DNA of 64,000 bases from positions 1,674,001 to 1,738,000 of the forward strand of contig NZ_CP032702.1 of NCBI RefSeq assembly GCF_007833795.1, read 5' to 3'. The notes under the pieces were generated by a model, which did not search any database, was not told where the DNA came from, and was given only the letters and a program-made list of their open reading frames with translations. This DNA is from Candidatus Pantoea soli. Its GTDB lineage: Bacteria > Pseudomonadota > Gammaproteobacteria > Enterobacterales > Enterobacteriaceae. The first letter of the stretch is position 1. Every line of letters starts with the position of its first letter. This document shows positions 40,835 through 49,590 of the stretch, one piece after another. The position numbers and the translations under genes are program-made.

Positions 40835-41382
40835 CCCACGCACTCCCGTAAATGTTCCAGCCCACGGCGAATCCAGCTCTTCACCGATCCCACCGGCTGC
40901 TGTAGCCAGCCGGCAATATCCGCGTGCGATAAGCCCTGAAAGTAAGCCAGCGCGATGCTCTGCTGCTGCTCACTGCTTAAATGCCTGAGGCAGCGGTGTA
41001 AGCGCGCCACCTGACTGTCGCTGGGCTGATCCGTATCGGGTTCGGCCAGCAGGCTGAGGTATTCCTCAACGTCGCCGCTGTCGGTATCCCACGCCCGGGC
41101 GTAGCCGCTGCGCAGCCCGTCAATGCAGCGATTACGCACCATGTGCGTCAGCCATGTCAGAGGTGAACTCAGCGCACTGTTAAACGACGCTGCGTTGTGC
41201 CACACCGTGATATAGCATTCGTGCAAAATCTCTTCTGCCCAGGCGCGCTGACGCACCATGCGCAGCGCCACGGCCAGCAGATACGGGGAAGTCAGACGAT
41301 ACAATTGCTCAAAAGCAAGGCGATCGCCGCGTGCGATCGCCCTGATTAACGTGACATGGTGTTCAGCCTGCGTCGCGTCCAT
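40831..41382 (-). CDS. ECF sigma factor (SigK/ECF19-like)
   Basis: Alternative sigma factor of 183 residues. Region 2: FEQLYRLTSPYLLAVALRMV, then AEEILHECYITVWHNAASF. Region 4: LSSEQQQSIALAYFQGLSHA then VGSVKSWIRRGLEHLRE as the helix-turn-helix. The spacing between regions and the partner genes (RskA-type anti-sigma, fasciclin protein) resemble the ECF19/SigK group. ATG at 41382, 42 bases after the fasciclin stop. Likely drives its own operon through the element at 42031-42057. Confidence 0.9.
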   Translation of the reverse strand: MDATQAEHHVTLIRAIARGDRLAFEQLYRLTSPYLLAVALRMVRQRAWAEEILHECYITVWHNAASFNSALSSPLTWLTHMVRNRCIDGLRSGYARAWDTDSGDVEEYLSLLAEPDTDQPSDSQVARLHRCLRHLSSEQQQSIALAYFQGLSHADIAGWLQQPVGSVKSWIRRGLEHLRECVG

Positions 41383-41424
41383 ATTTGTCCTGGCGGGTGA
41401 GTTAACCGTACCGAGTATAGACAG

Positions 41425-41985
41425 TTATTCCGGCATCAAAACCGTATCGATAACGTTAATGACGCCGTTTTTCTGATAGACATCATAAGTGCTGATATTG
41501 GCCACATTACCCTGACCATCCTTCAGCTGAATATTGTGTGCGCCGTTACGCATAATCCACAACGGCTGACCGTTCACCGTTTTTAATTCAGCTTTACCGC
41601 CACCCTGTTTAATCTTCTGCTCCAGCGCTTTCATATCATAGGTGCCGGCAACTACATGATAGGTGAGCACGCTGGTGAGTCTGGCTTTGTTTTCCGGTTT
41701 CAGCAGATTATCCACCGCACCGGCAGGCAGTCTGGCAAAGGCCGCGTTGGTGGGAGCGAATACGGTGAAGGGGCCTTTACCCTGTAATGTGTCAACCAGA
41801 CCTGCTGCCTTGACGGCAGCCACCAGCGTGGTGTGATCTTTGGAGTTCAGGGCGTTCTCAATGATGTTTTTTTGCGGATACATTGCCGCACCGCCCACCA
41901 TCACGGAATCGGTCATGGCAGCGTAAGTGGCATTTGCGCACAGCAGCGCAGCAGACAGAACAGTAAAGTGCAGTAACTTTTTCAT
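41425..41985 (-). CDS. secreted fasciclin (FAS1) domain protein
   Basis: Exported protein of 186 residues with signal peptide KKLLHFTVLSAALLCANATYA and one FAS1 domain. The H1 motif PFTVFAPTNAAFARLPAG and H2-side LTYHVVAG are present, ending NVIDTVLMPE. FAS1 proteins mediate adhesion or act as periplasmic/extracellular matrix proteins. It is first in a three-gene operon with the ECF sigma and anti-sigma genes, so it is probably the main output of the sigma factor. Two adjacent ATGs (41988, 41985) follow GAGGA. Confidence 0.9.
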   Translation of the reverse strand: MKKLLHFTVLSAALLCANATYAAMTDSVMVGGAAMYPQKNIIENALNSKDHTTLVAAVKAAGLVDTLQGKGPFTVFAPTNAAFARLPAGAVDNLLKPENKARLTSVLTYHVVAGTYDMKALEQKIKQGGGKAELKTVNGQPLWIMRNGAHNIQLKDGQGNVANISTYDVYQKNGVINVIDTVLMPE

Positions 41986-42030
41986 CATATATCCTCATTG
42001 AACGAGCAGAACAGGTGCGCTCAAAGGGAT

Positions 42031-42057
42031 ATACGCAGCAGGAAGCAAAACGGATGC
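42031..42057 (-). promoter_or_regulatory. candidate ECF-sigma autoregulated promoter
   Basis: On the minus strand GCATCC (42057-42052), 16-base spacer, CGTAT (42035-42031), about 40 bases before the fasciclin start. This resembles the SigK/ECF19 pattern CATCC-N16/17-CCGAAT. Seen: the motif and spacing. Inferred: that the downstream sigma factor uses it. Confidence 0.5.
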
Positions 42058-42090
42058 ACGCCGCAGCACTTTTTTTCACTGGCCGGGCAG

Positions 42091-42121
42091 AAAAGAAAAG
42101 GGCAGCCCGGGGCGGGCTGCC
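42091..42121 (-). terminator. ydgA terminator
   Basis: GGCAGCCC / GGGCTGCC stem (42101-42108, 42114-42121) followed on the minus strand by a T-rich run, just beyond the ydgA stop. Confidence 0.8.
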
Positions 42122-42128
42122 GGATGGC

Positions 42129-43628
42129 TTACTCAGGCATGCCTTCGCTGGTGGGCGCGCCTAACATATAACGCGACAGGAACTGCTCCAGCGTCATTTT
42201 GTCACCGTTCATAATGACCTGACCGTTGCTGTACTGCAGGCTGGTGGTGATGTTGTCATCCTGCTGCTGCGTCAGACGGAACATCTGTCCCATCGCGGCC
42301 AGACCTTTGACCTGCTGATCCGCCAGTTTCTGCGCATCGTCACCCTGGTACCCTTCAGCCAGGCCAACATGGCGCATCACTTCCGTGGCCATCGGCATAT
42401 TGATGTTCAGCTTGCCGTCGAGGGTTTTCAGCACGCGATCCACCGCCGCGCCCAGGCTTTGCGGCTCGCCGGTTACGCTGGCGGGATCGTTAAAGCCGAC
42501 GTTGAGGTTAAAGGTGCTTTCGCCTTTGTCATTCTTCCAGCTCAGCGGTGCGATGCTGATGCTTGGGGCACCTTTCAGCAGCACCGGCAGGTTGTTTTTC
42601 AGGATGGTCTGCACGCTCATCTGATAGCGAATCGGGTCTTCCGCGACGCCAGGCTGACTGAGTAAATCCTGCATCTGTGCGTTGTAGTTATCTGAGAAGG
42701 TCTTCACCGCCTGCGCGTCAAACTGCGCAAACTTCATCGCCACTTTCGCTTCGCCAAAGGGCTGTTTCTGCAGGGTCATATTGCCGACTTTATAATCGAT
42801 ATGGCCGCCAATTTTGCCGTCTTTGTTATCAAAGCTGGATTTGCCATCCATATTTTCCAGCTTCAGGCCTTCCTGACCATTGATGCTGGCTTCCAGCTTA
42901 TCCAGCGTCAGCGTCTGATCGCCCACGCGCACGCCTTCCGGGCTGAGGTGCGTATCGCCGCCCAGCTTCAGGCCGTTGAGGGTAAACAGCACCGGCTGCG
43001 CCAGCTGATTTTTGCTGGTGACGGCAATGCTGGAGAAATCCCCCTGCAGGCTGACTTTATCCCCTTTGCTGTCCGCGCTGAGGTTGAGCGTGCCGCCGTT
43101 GGTCGCCAGGCGATCGCCCGTCTGTGCATTGCTGTAATCCACCGGCAGCAGCGTAAGATCGGTATCGGTGGCGCCGCTATAGCCAACGCGCGTATCGGCA
43201 TTCACCAGCGATTTGCCCTGCGTCAGTTCAAACAGCTTCTTCACCGCATCGGTATTTTCCAGCTCGGAGTGCACGGAGGCCATGGAGGGAATCAGATTGC
43301 CGCGTTTCAGCTGGGCAAACGGGAAAGGACCGTGGTCGATGGTTTCGTTCAGGACGATGCTCTGACCCGGCTTCAGCAGCGGGTTATCGACCGTTTGCGA
43401 ACTGGCCTGAATCACCAGCCGGGTCTTGCTGCTGAATACGCCGCGCTGATAATCCTGATAGCTCAGCGTCAGACGGCTGTTTGGCGCATAGGCGTTGATT
43501 TGCGCATTGGCGTTTTGCAGCATTTCATCTTTGTGGCTTTCCAGCTGTTTGCCGGTAAACCACGCAGCACCGGTCCAGATTACGCCGAGCGCCACAATTA
43601 CACCTACGGCAACCTTGGTCTTTTTCAT
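42129..43628 (-). CDS. ydgA: DUF945 family protein YdgA
   Basis: Inner-membrane-anchored protein of 499 residues (E. coli 502) with a single N-terminal anchor (KVAVGVIVALGVIWTGAAWF) and a large periplasmic DUF945 domain. The biochemical role is not established; family members bear long beta-rich repeats as seen here (GQSIVLNETIDHGPFPFAQL). The start is ATG at 43628, as in E. coli; the frame is open 81 codons upstream but that part is rich in charged, out-of-family sequence. Adjacent to manA in the E. coli order. Confidence 0.92.
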   Translation of the reverse strand: MKKTKVAVGVIVALGVIWTGAAWFTGKQLESHKDEMLQNANAQINAYAPNSRLTLSYQDYQRGVFSSKTRLVIQASSQTVDNPLLKPGQSIVLNETIDHGPFPFAQLKRGNLIPSMASVHSELENTDAVKKLFELTQGKSLVNADTRVGYSGATDTDLTLLPVDYSNAQTGDRLATNGGTLNLSADSKGDKVSLQGDFSSIAVTSKNQLAQPVLFTLNGLKLGGDTHLSPEGVRVGDQTLTLDKLEASINGQEGLKLENMDGKSSFDNKDGKIGGHIDYKVGNMTLQKQPFGEAKVAMKFAQFDAQAVKTFSDNYNAQMQDLLSQPGVAEDPIRYQMSVQTILKNNLPVLLKGAPSISIAPLSWKNDKGESTFNLNVGFNDPASVTGEPQSLGAAVDRVLKTLDGKLNINMPMATEVMRHVGLAEGYQGDDAQKLADQQVKGLAAMGQMFRLTQQQDDNITTSLQYSNGQVIMNGDKMTLEQFLSRYMLGAPTSEGMPE

Positions 43629-43685
43629 CGCTGTGTCGTCCTTATCCTTGCGTCCGCCCGCCCTCAGGCCGCGTAACGGGTGAAG

Positions 43686-43706
43686 AAAAACGCCCGCAGG
43701 CGTTTT
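43686..43706 (-). terminator. manA terminator
   Basis: AAAACGCC / GGCGTTTT around loop CGCA, with T run on the minus strand, 40 bases beyond the manA stop and before the ydgA start. Confidence 0.75.
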
Positions 43707-43746
43707 AATTAATAGTCTGAAATAATAGCAGTTAATGCTGGCAGCG

Positions 43747-44922
43747 TCACTGCAGCGCGTTGTAGACGCGCGCCAGTCGGCCGGTGCCGGCCGCGCTGAC
43801 CGGGGATTCGCTGGCGGCGATAAAGCAGGATTCGCCCGGCTGCAGCAGCAGTTGCTGGCCCGCTTTTTCAATCACCGCCTGACCTTCTATACAAAACAGC
43901 AGGGCGGCGCTCTGCTGCGCCAGCGCTTGCGGCGTGGCGGAGAGCGCGTGGATGGCAAAGGCAAAGTCGTCCACCGGAATCGGGAAAATCTGGCTATCGC
44001 CCTGCTGCTGTGGCGTAGTCAGCAGCGTGTTTGCCGGTTTCGGCTGGAATTTCAGATTTGCCAGCAGCTCCGGGATATCAATGAATTTTGGCGTCAGGCC
44101 GGCGCGCAGCACGTTATCAGAGTTCGCCATCACTTCCAGCGCCACGCCGTGCAGATACGCATGCGGCGTTTCGGCAAACAGAAACATCGCTTCACCCGGC
44201 TGCAGCGTAATCACGTTCAGCAGCAGCGGCGAGAACAGGCCACTGTCCTGGGGATAGTCGCGGGCAATCGCGCGCACCGTGTCCCAGGGTTCGCCATCGC
44301 GCGTATCCAGCACCGATTTCAGCACGCCCAGCGCGCGCGTTTTTTCCGCGTCCTGCAGCGAAAGCAGGGTTGCGAACAGCGTGGACAGCGTCTCTTCGGT
44401 GGCGTTCTCCAGGAAATGGGCAATCGCCGGATGCGCACCGGAAACCGGCTGCAGCAGCGAGACAATGTCGTGCAGTTCGCGGAAACCGTTCATTGCCTGG
44501 AAGGGCGTCAGGGCATACACCAGCTCAGGTTTATGGTTGGCGTCTTTATAGTTACGTTCGGCCGCGCTGAGCGGAATGCCGGCGGCATTTTCGCGCGCAA
44601 AGCCGGCTTCTGCCGCCGCCTTGCCTGGATGTACCTGGATAGACAGCGGCTGGTCAGCGCAGAGGACTTTAAACAGAAACGGCAGCTCACCAAAGCGCGC
44701 GGCCACCGCGTCGCCCAGCATGGCGCGCGGATGCGCCGCAATCATTTCGCGCAGGGAACGGCTTTCCCCGTTTATCTGTACGGTGGACGGGTTTTTCGGG
44801 TGAGCCCCCATCCACAGTTCCGCCATCGGCAATCCCTGCGGGTTTTCGATGCCATAGAGATCCGTCAGTGCTGTTTTGCTGCCCCATGCGTAATTTTGCA
44901 GCGAATTGTTCAGTTTTTGCAT
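43747..44922 (-). CDS. manA: mannose-6-phosphate isomerase
   Basis: Zinc enzyme interconverting mannose-6-P and fructose-6-P; 391 residues, as in E. coli. Signature regions: YAWGSKTALTDLYGIENPQG, SIQVHPGKAAAEAGFARENA, ANHKPELVYALTPFQAMNGF with zinc-ligand residues, and LFAETPHAYLHGVALEVMAN-SDN. Divergent from fumC. Confidence 0.96.
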   Translation of the reverse strand: MQKLNNSLQNYAWGSKTALTDLYGIENPQGLPMAELWMGAHPKNPSTVQINGESRSLREMIAAHPRAMLGDAVAARFGELPFLFKVLCADQPLSIQVHPGKAAAEAGFARENAAGIPLSAAERNYKDANHKPELVYALTPFQAMNGFRELHDIVSLLQPVSGAHPAIAHFLENATEETLSTLFATLLSLQDAEKTRALGVLKSVLDTRDGEPWDTVRAIARDYPQDSGLFSPLLLNVITLQPGEAMFLFAETPHAYLHGVALEVMANSDNVLRAGLTPKFIDIPELLANLKFQPKPANTLLTTPQQQGDSQIFPIPVDDFAFAIHALSATPQALAQQSAALLFCIEGQAVIEKAGQQLLLQPGESCFIAASESPVSAAGTGRLARVYNALQ

Positions 44923-45119
44923 CGTTTACCCTTAATAACGGTAAGTAATCAGGCGTATTAAAGCAGAAAGTGCCACAGAAGCGACAGCGGCATGTGCAAG
45001 AAACGCGATGGGCTCGCATACTGCTATCTTCATGTATGTGACAATCTTGCTCGCTTTAAGGCGTCGCGGGAAGATGCCTGAGGCGAAAACCTCACTATCT
45101 GAGCTAAGGAGACGTAGTC

Positions 45120-46517
45120 ATGGCAGCCCATCGCATTGAAAAAGACTCAATGGGACCGATCGAAGTACCCGCCGATAAGCTGTGGGGCGCACAAACCCAG
45201 CGATCGCTGGAGCATTTTCGCATTTCCACTGAAAAAATGCCCGTGGCACTGGTGCATGCGCTGGCACTGACCAAGCGCGCGGCGGCCCAGGTGAATCGCG
45301 ATCTGGGCCTGTTGCCGGCCGAACGCGCTGACGCGATCATCACGGCCGCTGACGAAGTGCTGGCCGATCGGCACAGCGACGCGTTTCCGCTGGCCATCTG
45401 GCAGACGGGCTCCGGCACGCAAACCAACATGAACATGAATGAAGTGCTGGCGAACCGGGCGAGTGAACTGCTTGGCGGCGAGCGCGGCATGGCGCGGCTG
45501 GTGCATCCCAATGATGATGTGAATAAAAGCCAGAGCTCCAATGATGTGTTCCCCACCGCCATGCACGTGGCCGCGGTCATTGCCGTGCGGGAGCAGTTGC
45601 TGCCGCAGCTGCAGGTGCTGAAACAGACCCTGAGCGAAAAATCTGACGCTTTTAAAGACATCGTTAAAATTGGCCGTACCCATCTGCAGGACGCCACGCC
45701 GCTGACGCTCGGCCAGGAAATTTCCGGCTGGGTGGCGATGCTGGAGCATAACCTGCGGCACATTGAAAACAGCATTCCGCACCTGGCGGAGCTGGCGCTG
45801 GGCGGAACGGCCGTCGGCACCGGACTGAATACCCATCCGGAATATGCTGAGCGGGTGGCCAGCGCGCTGGCGCAGCTGACATCCCAGCCGTTTGTCACGG
45901 CCCCGAATAAATTTGAAGCGCTGGCGACCTGCGATGCGCTGGTGCATGCGCACGGTGCGCTGAAGGGGCTGGCGGCCTCACTGATGAAGATTGCCAACGA
46001 CGTGCGCTGGCTGGCGTCCGGACCGCGTTGCGGCATCGGTGAAATCAGCATTCCGGAAAACGAACCGGGCAGCTCGATCATGCCAGGGAAAGTGAACCCG
46101 ACCCAGTGTGAAGCACTGACCATGCTGTGCTGCCAGGTGATGGGCAACGATGTCGCGGTCAACATGGGCGGGGCATCCGGTAACTTTGAGCTCAACGTGT
46201 TCCGCCCGATGGTGATTCATAACTTCCTGCAGTCGGTGCGCCTGCTGGCGGACGGCATGGACAGCTTTAACCATCACTGCGCGGTGGGCATTGAGCCCAA
46301 CCGTGAACGCATTGGTCAGCTGCTGAATGAGTCCCTGATGCTGGTCACCGCGCTGAACACCCATATCGGCTATGACAAAGCCGCGGAGATCGCCAAGCAG
46401 GCGCATAAAGAGGGGCTGACGCTGAAAGCGTCCGCGCTGAAGCTGGGCTATCTCACCGAGGCGCAGTTTGACGAATGGGTGCGTCCGGAAGCGATGGTGG
46501 GCAGCATGAAGTCATAA
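45120..46517 (+). CDS. fumC: fumarase C (class II)
   Basis: Iron-free, oxidation-stable fumarate hydratase of the TCA cycle; 465 residues. Fumarase signature [11 protein letters not shown] (residues about 318-328), the [20 protein letters not shown] segment and catalytic [16 protein letters not shown] are present. ATG at 45120 with AAGGAGACG upstream. No fumA next to it, unlike E. coli, where fumA-fumC form a pair. Confidence 0.97.
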   Translation: MAAHRIEKDSMGPIEVPADKLWGAQTQRSLEHFRISTEKMPVALVHALALTKRAAAQVNRDLGLLPAERADAIITAADEVLADRHSDAFPLAIWQTGSGTQTNMNMNEVLANRASELLGGERGMARLVHPNDDVNKSQSSNDVFPTAMHVAAVIAVREQLLPQLQVLKQTLSEKSDAFKDIVKIGRTHLQDATPLTLGQEISGWVAMLEHNLRHIENSIPHLAELALGGTAVGTGLNTHPEYAERVASALAQLTSQPFVTAPNKFEALATCDALVHAHGALKGLAASLMKIANDVRWLASGPRCGIGEISIPENEPGSSIMPGKVNPTQCEALTMLCCQVMGNDVAVNMGGASGNFELNVFRPMVIHNFLQSVRLLADGMDSFNHHCAVGIEPNRERIGQLLNESLMLVTALNTHIGYDKAAEIAKQAHKEGLTLKASALKLGYLTEAQFDEWVRPEAMVGSMKS

Positions 46518-46528
46518 GCATGCACGCC

Positions 46529-46562
46529 GCGATCGGCGGGCCGGCTTAGGCCAGCCGATCGC
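46529..46562. terminator. inverted repeat at the fumC-tus junction
   Basis: GCGATCGGC / GCCGATCGC (46529-46537, 46554-46562), 9-bp perfect arms between convergent stops, overlapping the tus stop. No T run; may act as a shared 3' end structure. Confidence 0.45.
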
Positions 46563-47475
46563 TCCACAGATGCAGACGCGGAATAATCAGGTGCAGCGGT
46601 TGTGCCTGCGGTTTATAGCGATGCGCGACATTTTCCGCATCATAATCCAGCAGTTCGCCCAGCGTGGGCACCTGCGTTTTATCGCGACACAGCACCAGCA
46701 GCGGGGAGGGGCAGGCCATCTGGATCTGCTTTTTCTCACTGGCGCGCCACAGCCGGGCAATCGGCTGCACTTTAACCGGACGCTTGATTTTCAGCCGGGC
46801 GCTGGCGGGCAGGGCGTGAATGGATTCCAGCTCCTGCTGGACTTTCTCTGCCCACTGCTCGCGCGTCCAGGGTGCCTGAGCGCGGTTGGCTTTCAGGCTG
46901 CGCTCAAGTTGTTCGATGACCGCCTCACGCGTGACGTTTTTAATGATGTTTTTGTTTGCCCAGCCAAAGCGCAGGGTATCGGGCGCGTTCACCACCGTCA
47001 CGCTGCGATAGGCGTTAAGCGTAATTAACCCGCGCAGATGCTGGTGCACAAATTCAAATCGCGCCTCGCTCGGCAGACCGGATTCAACCGTAATCAGCTG
47101 CTCCAGCCGCTGTTTCAGGGCGTTGATGCCGGTGACCCGCGCAGAGATGTTTTCGCTGGCCGCTTCGTCCGCTTCAATACAGAGCGCGCCCGGCAGGCGC
47201 ACCGCCGCTTTGGTGCTCAGTTTCTCTGACTGATGCTGCATAAACAGACGGCAGTAGTGGGCAAGGGCCATTTCACGCGCCCGTTTGCCAAGGTGCTGGG
47301 TAACGGCAATGCGCGCAATTTCATCATGTTCGTGGCCTTTTTCAATATCGGGCAGGCTGAACACGCGCGCCACCAGCAGCGGCTGCTGCTCCACCTGCTG
47401 ACGCAGTTCGCTCAGCGCGTGCTCCAGCGCGTTCACGCACGCATGTAAATCCGCCACCAGATCGTATCGCATCAT
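46546..47475 (-). CDS. tus: DNA replication terminus site-binding protein Tus
   Basis: Monomeric DNA-binding protein that arrests replication forks in one direction when bound to Ter sites. 309 residues, as in E. coli. Conserved stretches include [60 protein letters not shown] and [20 protein letters not shown]. The Ter site lies 11 bases upstream of the ATG and covers the promoter/ribosome-site edge, consistent with known autorepression. Confidence 0.96.
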   Translation of the reverse strand: MMRYDLVADLHACVNALEHALSELRQQVEQQPLLVARVFSLPDIEKGHEHDEIARIAVTQHLGKRAREMALAHYCRLFMQHQSEKLSTKAAVRLPGALCIEADEAASENISARVTGINALKQRLEQLITVESGLPSEARFEFVHQHLRGLITLNAYRSVTVVNAPDTLRFGWANKNIIKNVTREAVIEQLERSLKANRAQAPWTREQWAEKVQQELESIHALPASARLKIKRPVKVQPIARLWRASEKKQIQMACPSPLLVLCRDKTQVPTLGELLDYDAENVAHRYKPQAQPLHLIIPRLHLWSDRLA

Positions 47476-47485
47476 GATCCCCTTA

Positions 47486-47501
47486 TTAGTTACAACATAC
47501 T
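47486..47501 (-). promoter_or_regulatory. Ter site (TerB type) upstream of tus
   Basis: Minus strand reads AGTATGTTGTAACTAA, identical to the E. coli TerB core. Its blocking face points to higher coordinates, so forks moving in the direction of tus transcription (leftward) should stop and rightward forks should pass. This orientation relative to tus is the same as TerB in E. coli. Confidence 0.93.
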
Positions 47502-47630
47502 AATGAGTTTATAAAATATACGCCGGCTTGTCACTCCCGCGCACGATTTTTGTCAGTCAGGTCGCAAGGCGTGCTTTGCGCGGGATGCCCATGCTATAAC
47601 AACGCTTTACCTGTTATCGGATAGTGTCGC

Positions 47631-48830
47631 GTGCCCATTGTTGCCAAACCTCCGCTTCCCGCCATCGTAACGCTCGGTCTGGTCCAGATTCTCGCCTGGG
47701 GCGGTTCTTTCTATTTACTTTCCGTCATGGCGATGCCGATTGCAGCGGAAACCGGCTGGTCACAGCAGTGGGTTTACGGAGCGCTGTCGCTGGGAATTTT
47801 AATCTCCGGCCTGCTGGCCCCGCTGAGCGGGCGGTTGATTGCGGCTTCACACGGTCGCGCGATGCTGGCCGGCAGCGGGGCGGTGATGGCGCTCGGACTG
47901 GTCATTATGGGGCTCAGTCATCATCTGCCCCTGTTTCTGTTTGCCTGGCTGATTACTGGCGTCGGCATGGCGATGGGGTTGTATGATGCGCTGTTTGCCA
48001 CGCTGGGGACGCTGTATGGCGGTCAGGCGCGCGCGGCCATTACCGGTATCACCCTGATTTCCGGCTTCTGCACCTCGCTGGTCTGGCCGGGGATTGCCGC
48101 GCTGATTCACTGGCTTGGCTGGCGCGAGGCCTGTTTTGCTATCGCCGGACTGCTGTGTCTGACCGTGCTGCCGGCCTATTTTTATGCGCTGCCTGCGCCG
48201 CAGGGCGCGGCACCAGCGGCCGCCGTGAAAAAAACGGCGCCGGCTGCCGCGCTGCCCGCCACACTGTTCTGGCTGCTGTGCAGCATTTTCACCCTGGCGT
48301 CCGTGATCATGACGGCCGTCTCCGTTCAGCTGATTAGCCTGCTGCAGGCCAGCGGCTACTCGCTGACCGCCGCGCTGGCCATCAGTGCCATTCCCGGCCC
48401 CTGTCAGGTCGGGTCGCGGCTGGTTGATGTGGCGTTCAGGCGCGGTCATCCGGTCTGGACCGCGTTTTTTTCCTCCGGGCTGGTGGCGCTGGGCCTGCTG
48501 CTGCTGGCCTGCTATCCGCAGTGGGCACTGATCAGTATGGTGTTTTACGGTGCCGGGAACGGGCTGCGCGCCATCGTCCGCGGAACTTTACCGCTGGTGA
48601 TGGTCAAACCAGAAGATTATGCCGTGATCACCGGGCGTATGGCGCGGCCGGCGCTGATCGGACAGGCGCTCACTCCGCTGGCCGGCGGCTATGTTTACCA
48701 GCACGCCGGGGCTGCCGCCACGCTGTGGCTGCTGTTTGGGCTCGCGGCGATCAATCTCTTGCTGGTGGTTGCGCTGAAGCTCAAACTGCCTCAGGGCAGG
48801 GCGCACACCGGCGACCCGAGGGTAAACTAA
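47631..48830 (+). CDS. MFS transporter of unknown substrate
   Basis: Major facilitator protein of 399 residues with about twelve membrane segments and a central hydrophilic loop (about 186-202, alanine/proline/lysine-rich). A GLYDALFATLGTLYGGQARA motif in TM4-5 and RPALIGQALTPLAGGYVY near TM11 resemble the YbfB/OFA-like branch of MFS. The start is GTG at 47631. Located between tus and oqxR; no linked catabolic genes indicate substrate. Confidence 0.8.
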   Translation: MPIVAKPPLPAIVTLGLVQILAWGGSFYLLSVMAMPIAAETGWSQQWVYGALSLGILISGLLAPLSGRLIAASHGRAMLAGSGAVMALGLVIMGLSHHLPLFLFAWLITGVGMAMGLYDALFATLGTLYGGQARAAITGITLISGFCTSLVWPGIAALIHWLGWREACFAIAGLLCLTVLPAYFYALPAPQGAAPAAAVKKTAPAAALPATLFWLLCSIFTLASVIMTAVSVQLISLLQASGYSLTAALAISAIPGPCQVGSRLVDVAFRRGHPVWTAFFSSGLVALGLLLLACYPQWALISMVFYGAGNGLRAIVRGTLPLVMVKPEDYAVITGRMARPALIGQALTPLAGGYVYQHAGAAATLWLLFGLAAINLLLVVALKLKLPQGRAHTGDPRVN

Positions 48831-48989
48831 GCAGCCTGTGCGCTTCTGAGCGCGCAAATGATGAATCCGTGCCTTGATCGCGGCTGCTTGCTTCTAAAAA
48901 GCAACAGTGTTTGTTATATTTATTGCTCATTGATTACTCACTGCAGCGGTATAAAAACAAGAAGATAGGCCGCAACTCAGGAAATTGAA

Positions 48990-49475
48990 ATGCTAGATTA
49001 CCGCTTCCCGACAGCTTTGCAGATGGTTTTGAGCGTAGCGATGGCGGAGCAACTGGGTAAACGTTCAACCAGCGCCATTCTGGCCTACGGTCTTGAAGCG
49101 AATCCCAGTTTCATTCGGAAACTTATGGTTCCGCTGACGCGCGATGGCATTATTGTGTCTACGCTCGGTCGCACCGGTTCGATTCACCTGGGTCGCCCGG
49201 CTGCGGAAATCACGCTGCGTGATATCTACACTTCCGTGATCGAAGATAAAAAACTCTGGGCGTCGCGCCCGGATGTGGCGCCACGTTGTCTGGTCAGCGC
49301 CAACCTGTGCTGGTACTTCAAATCGATTGCTGAAGAAGCCGAAGAAGCGTCGCTTAAAGTGCTGGAAACCCGCACCGTCGCGGATGCGCTGGCCGAACTG
49401 AAAAAGCGTGATACCAGCAACTGCGAGCCGCTGCCGGATCCCGAAACGGTCGGGCTGTGTAATAAAGCGCGTTAA
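48990..49475 (+). CDS. oqxR: Rrf2-family repressor OqxR
   Basis: Small winged-helix regulator, 161 residues, N-terminal wHTH (LDYRFPTALQMVLSVAMAEQ, then LEANPSFIRKLMVPLTRDGI) typical of Rrf2. In Klebsiella a protein very similar to this is the repressor of oqxAB and of rarA. Here it lies convergent to oqxB, separated by two terminators. Rrf2 factors often sense redox or metabolites through cysteines; several are present (RCLVSANLC and NCEPLPD) but no CX8CX5C cluster. Confidence 0.85.
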   Translation: MLDYRFPTALQMVLSVAMAEQLGKRSTSAILAYGLEANPSFIRKLMVPLTRDGIIVSTLGRTGSIHLGRPAAEITLRDIYTSVIEDKKLWASRPDVAPRCLVSANLCWYFKSIAEEAEEASLKVLETRTVADALAELKKRDTSNCEPLPDPETVGLCNKAR

Positions 49476-49500
49476 GCGCGGCGCTTTACGCTCCACCTTC

Positions 49501-49528
49501 AGGCCGTCACACTGTGGCGGCCTTTTTG
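49501..49528 (+). terminator. oqxR terminator
   Basis: AGGCCGTCAC / GTGGCGGCCT stem with one mismatch (49501-49523), loop ACT, then a T run. Confidence 0.8.
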
Positions 49529-49545
49529 TTTGCGCTTTTTCAGGC

Positions 49546-49578
49546 AAAAAAAATCCGGGCTCGCAGGCCCGGATTTTC
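49546..49578. terminator. oqxAB terminator (bidirectional character)
   Basis: AAATCCGGGC / GCCCGGATTT (49551-49560, 49567-49576), with an A run on the left that gives U run on the minus strand. 13 bases beyond the oqxB stop. Confidence 0.87.
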
Positions 49579-49590
49579 ACTTTTCTGCCG

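Noticed and set aside
44923..45119. Mar/Sox box upstream of fumC
   Set aside because: GTGGCACTTTCTGCTTTAAT on the reverse strand fits only part of the consensus; too weak to call.
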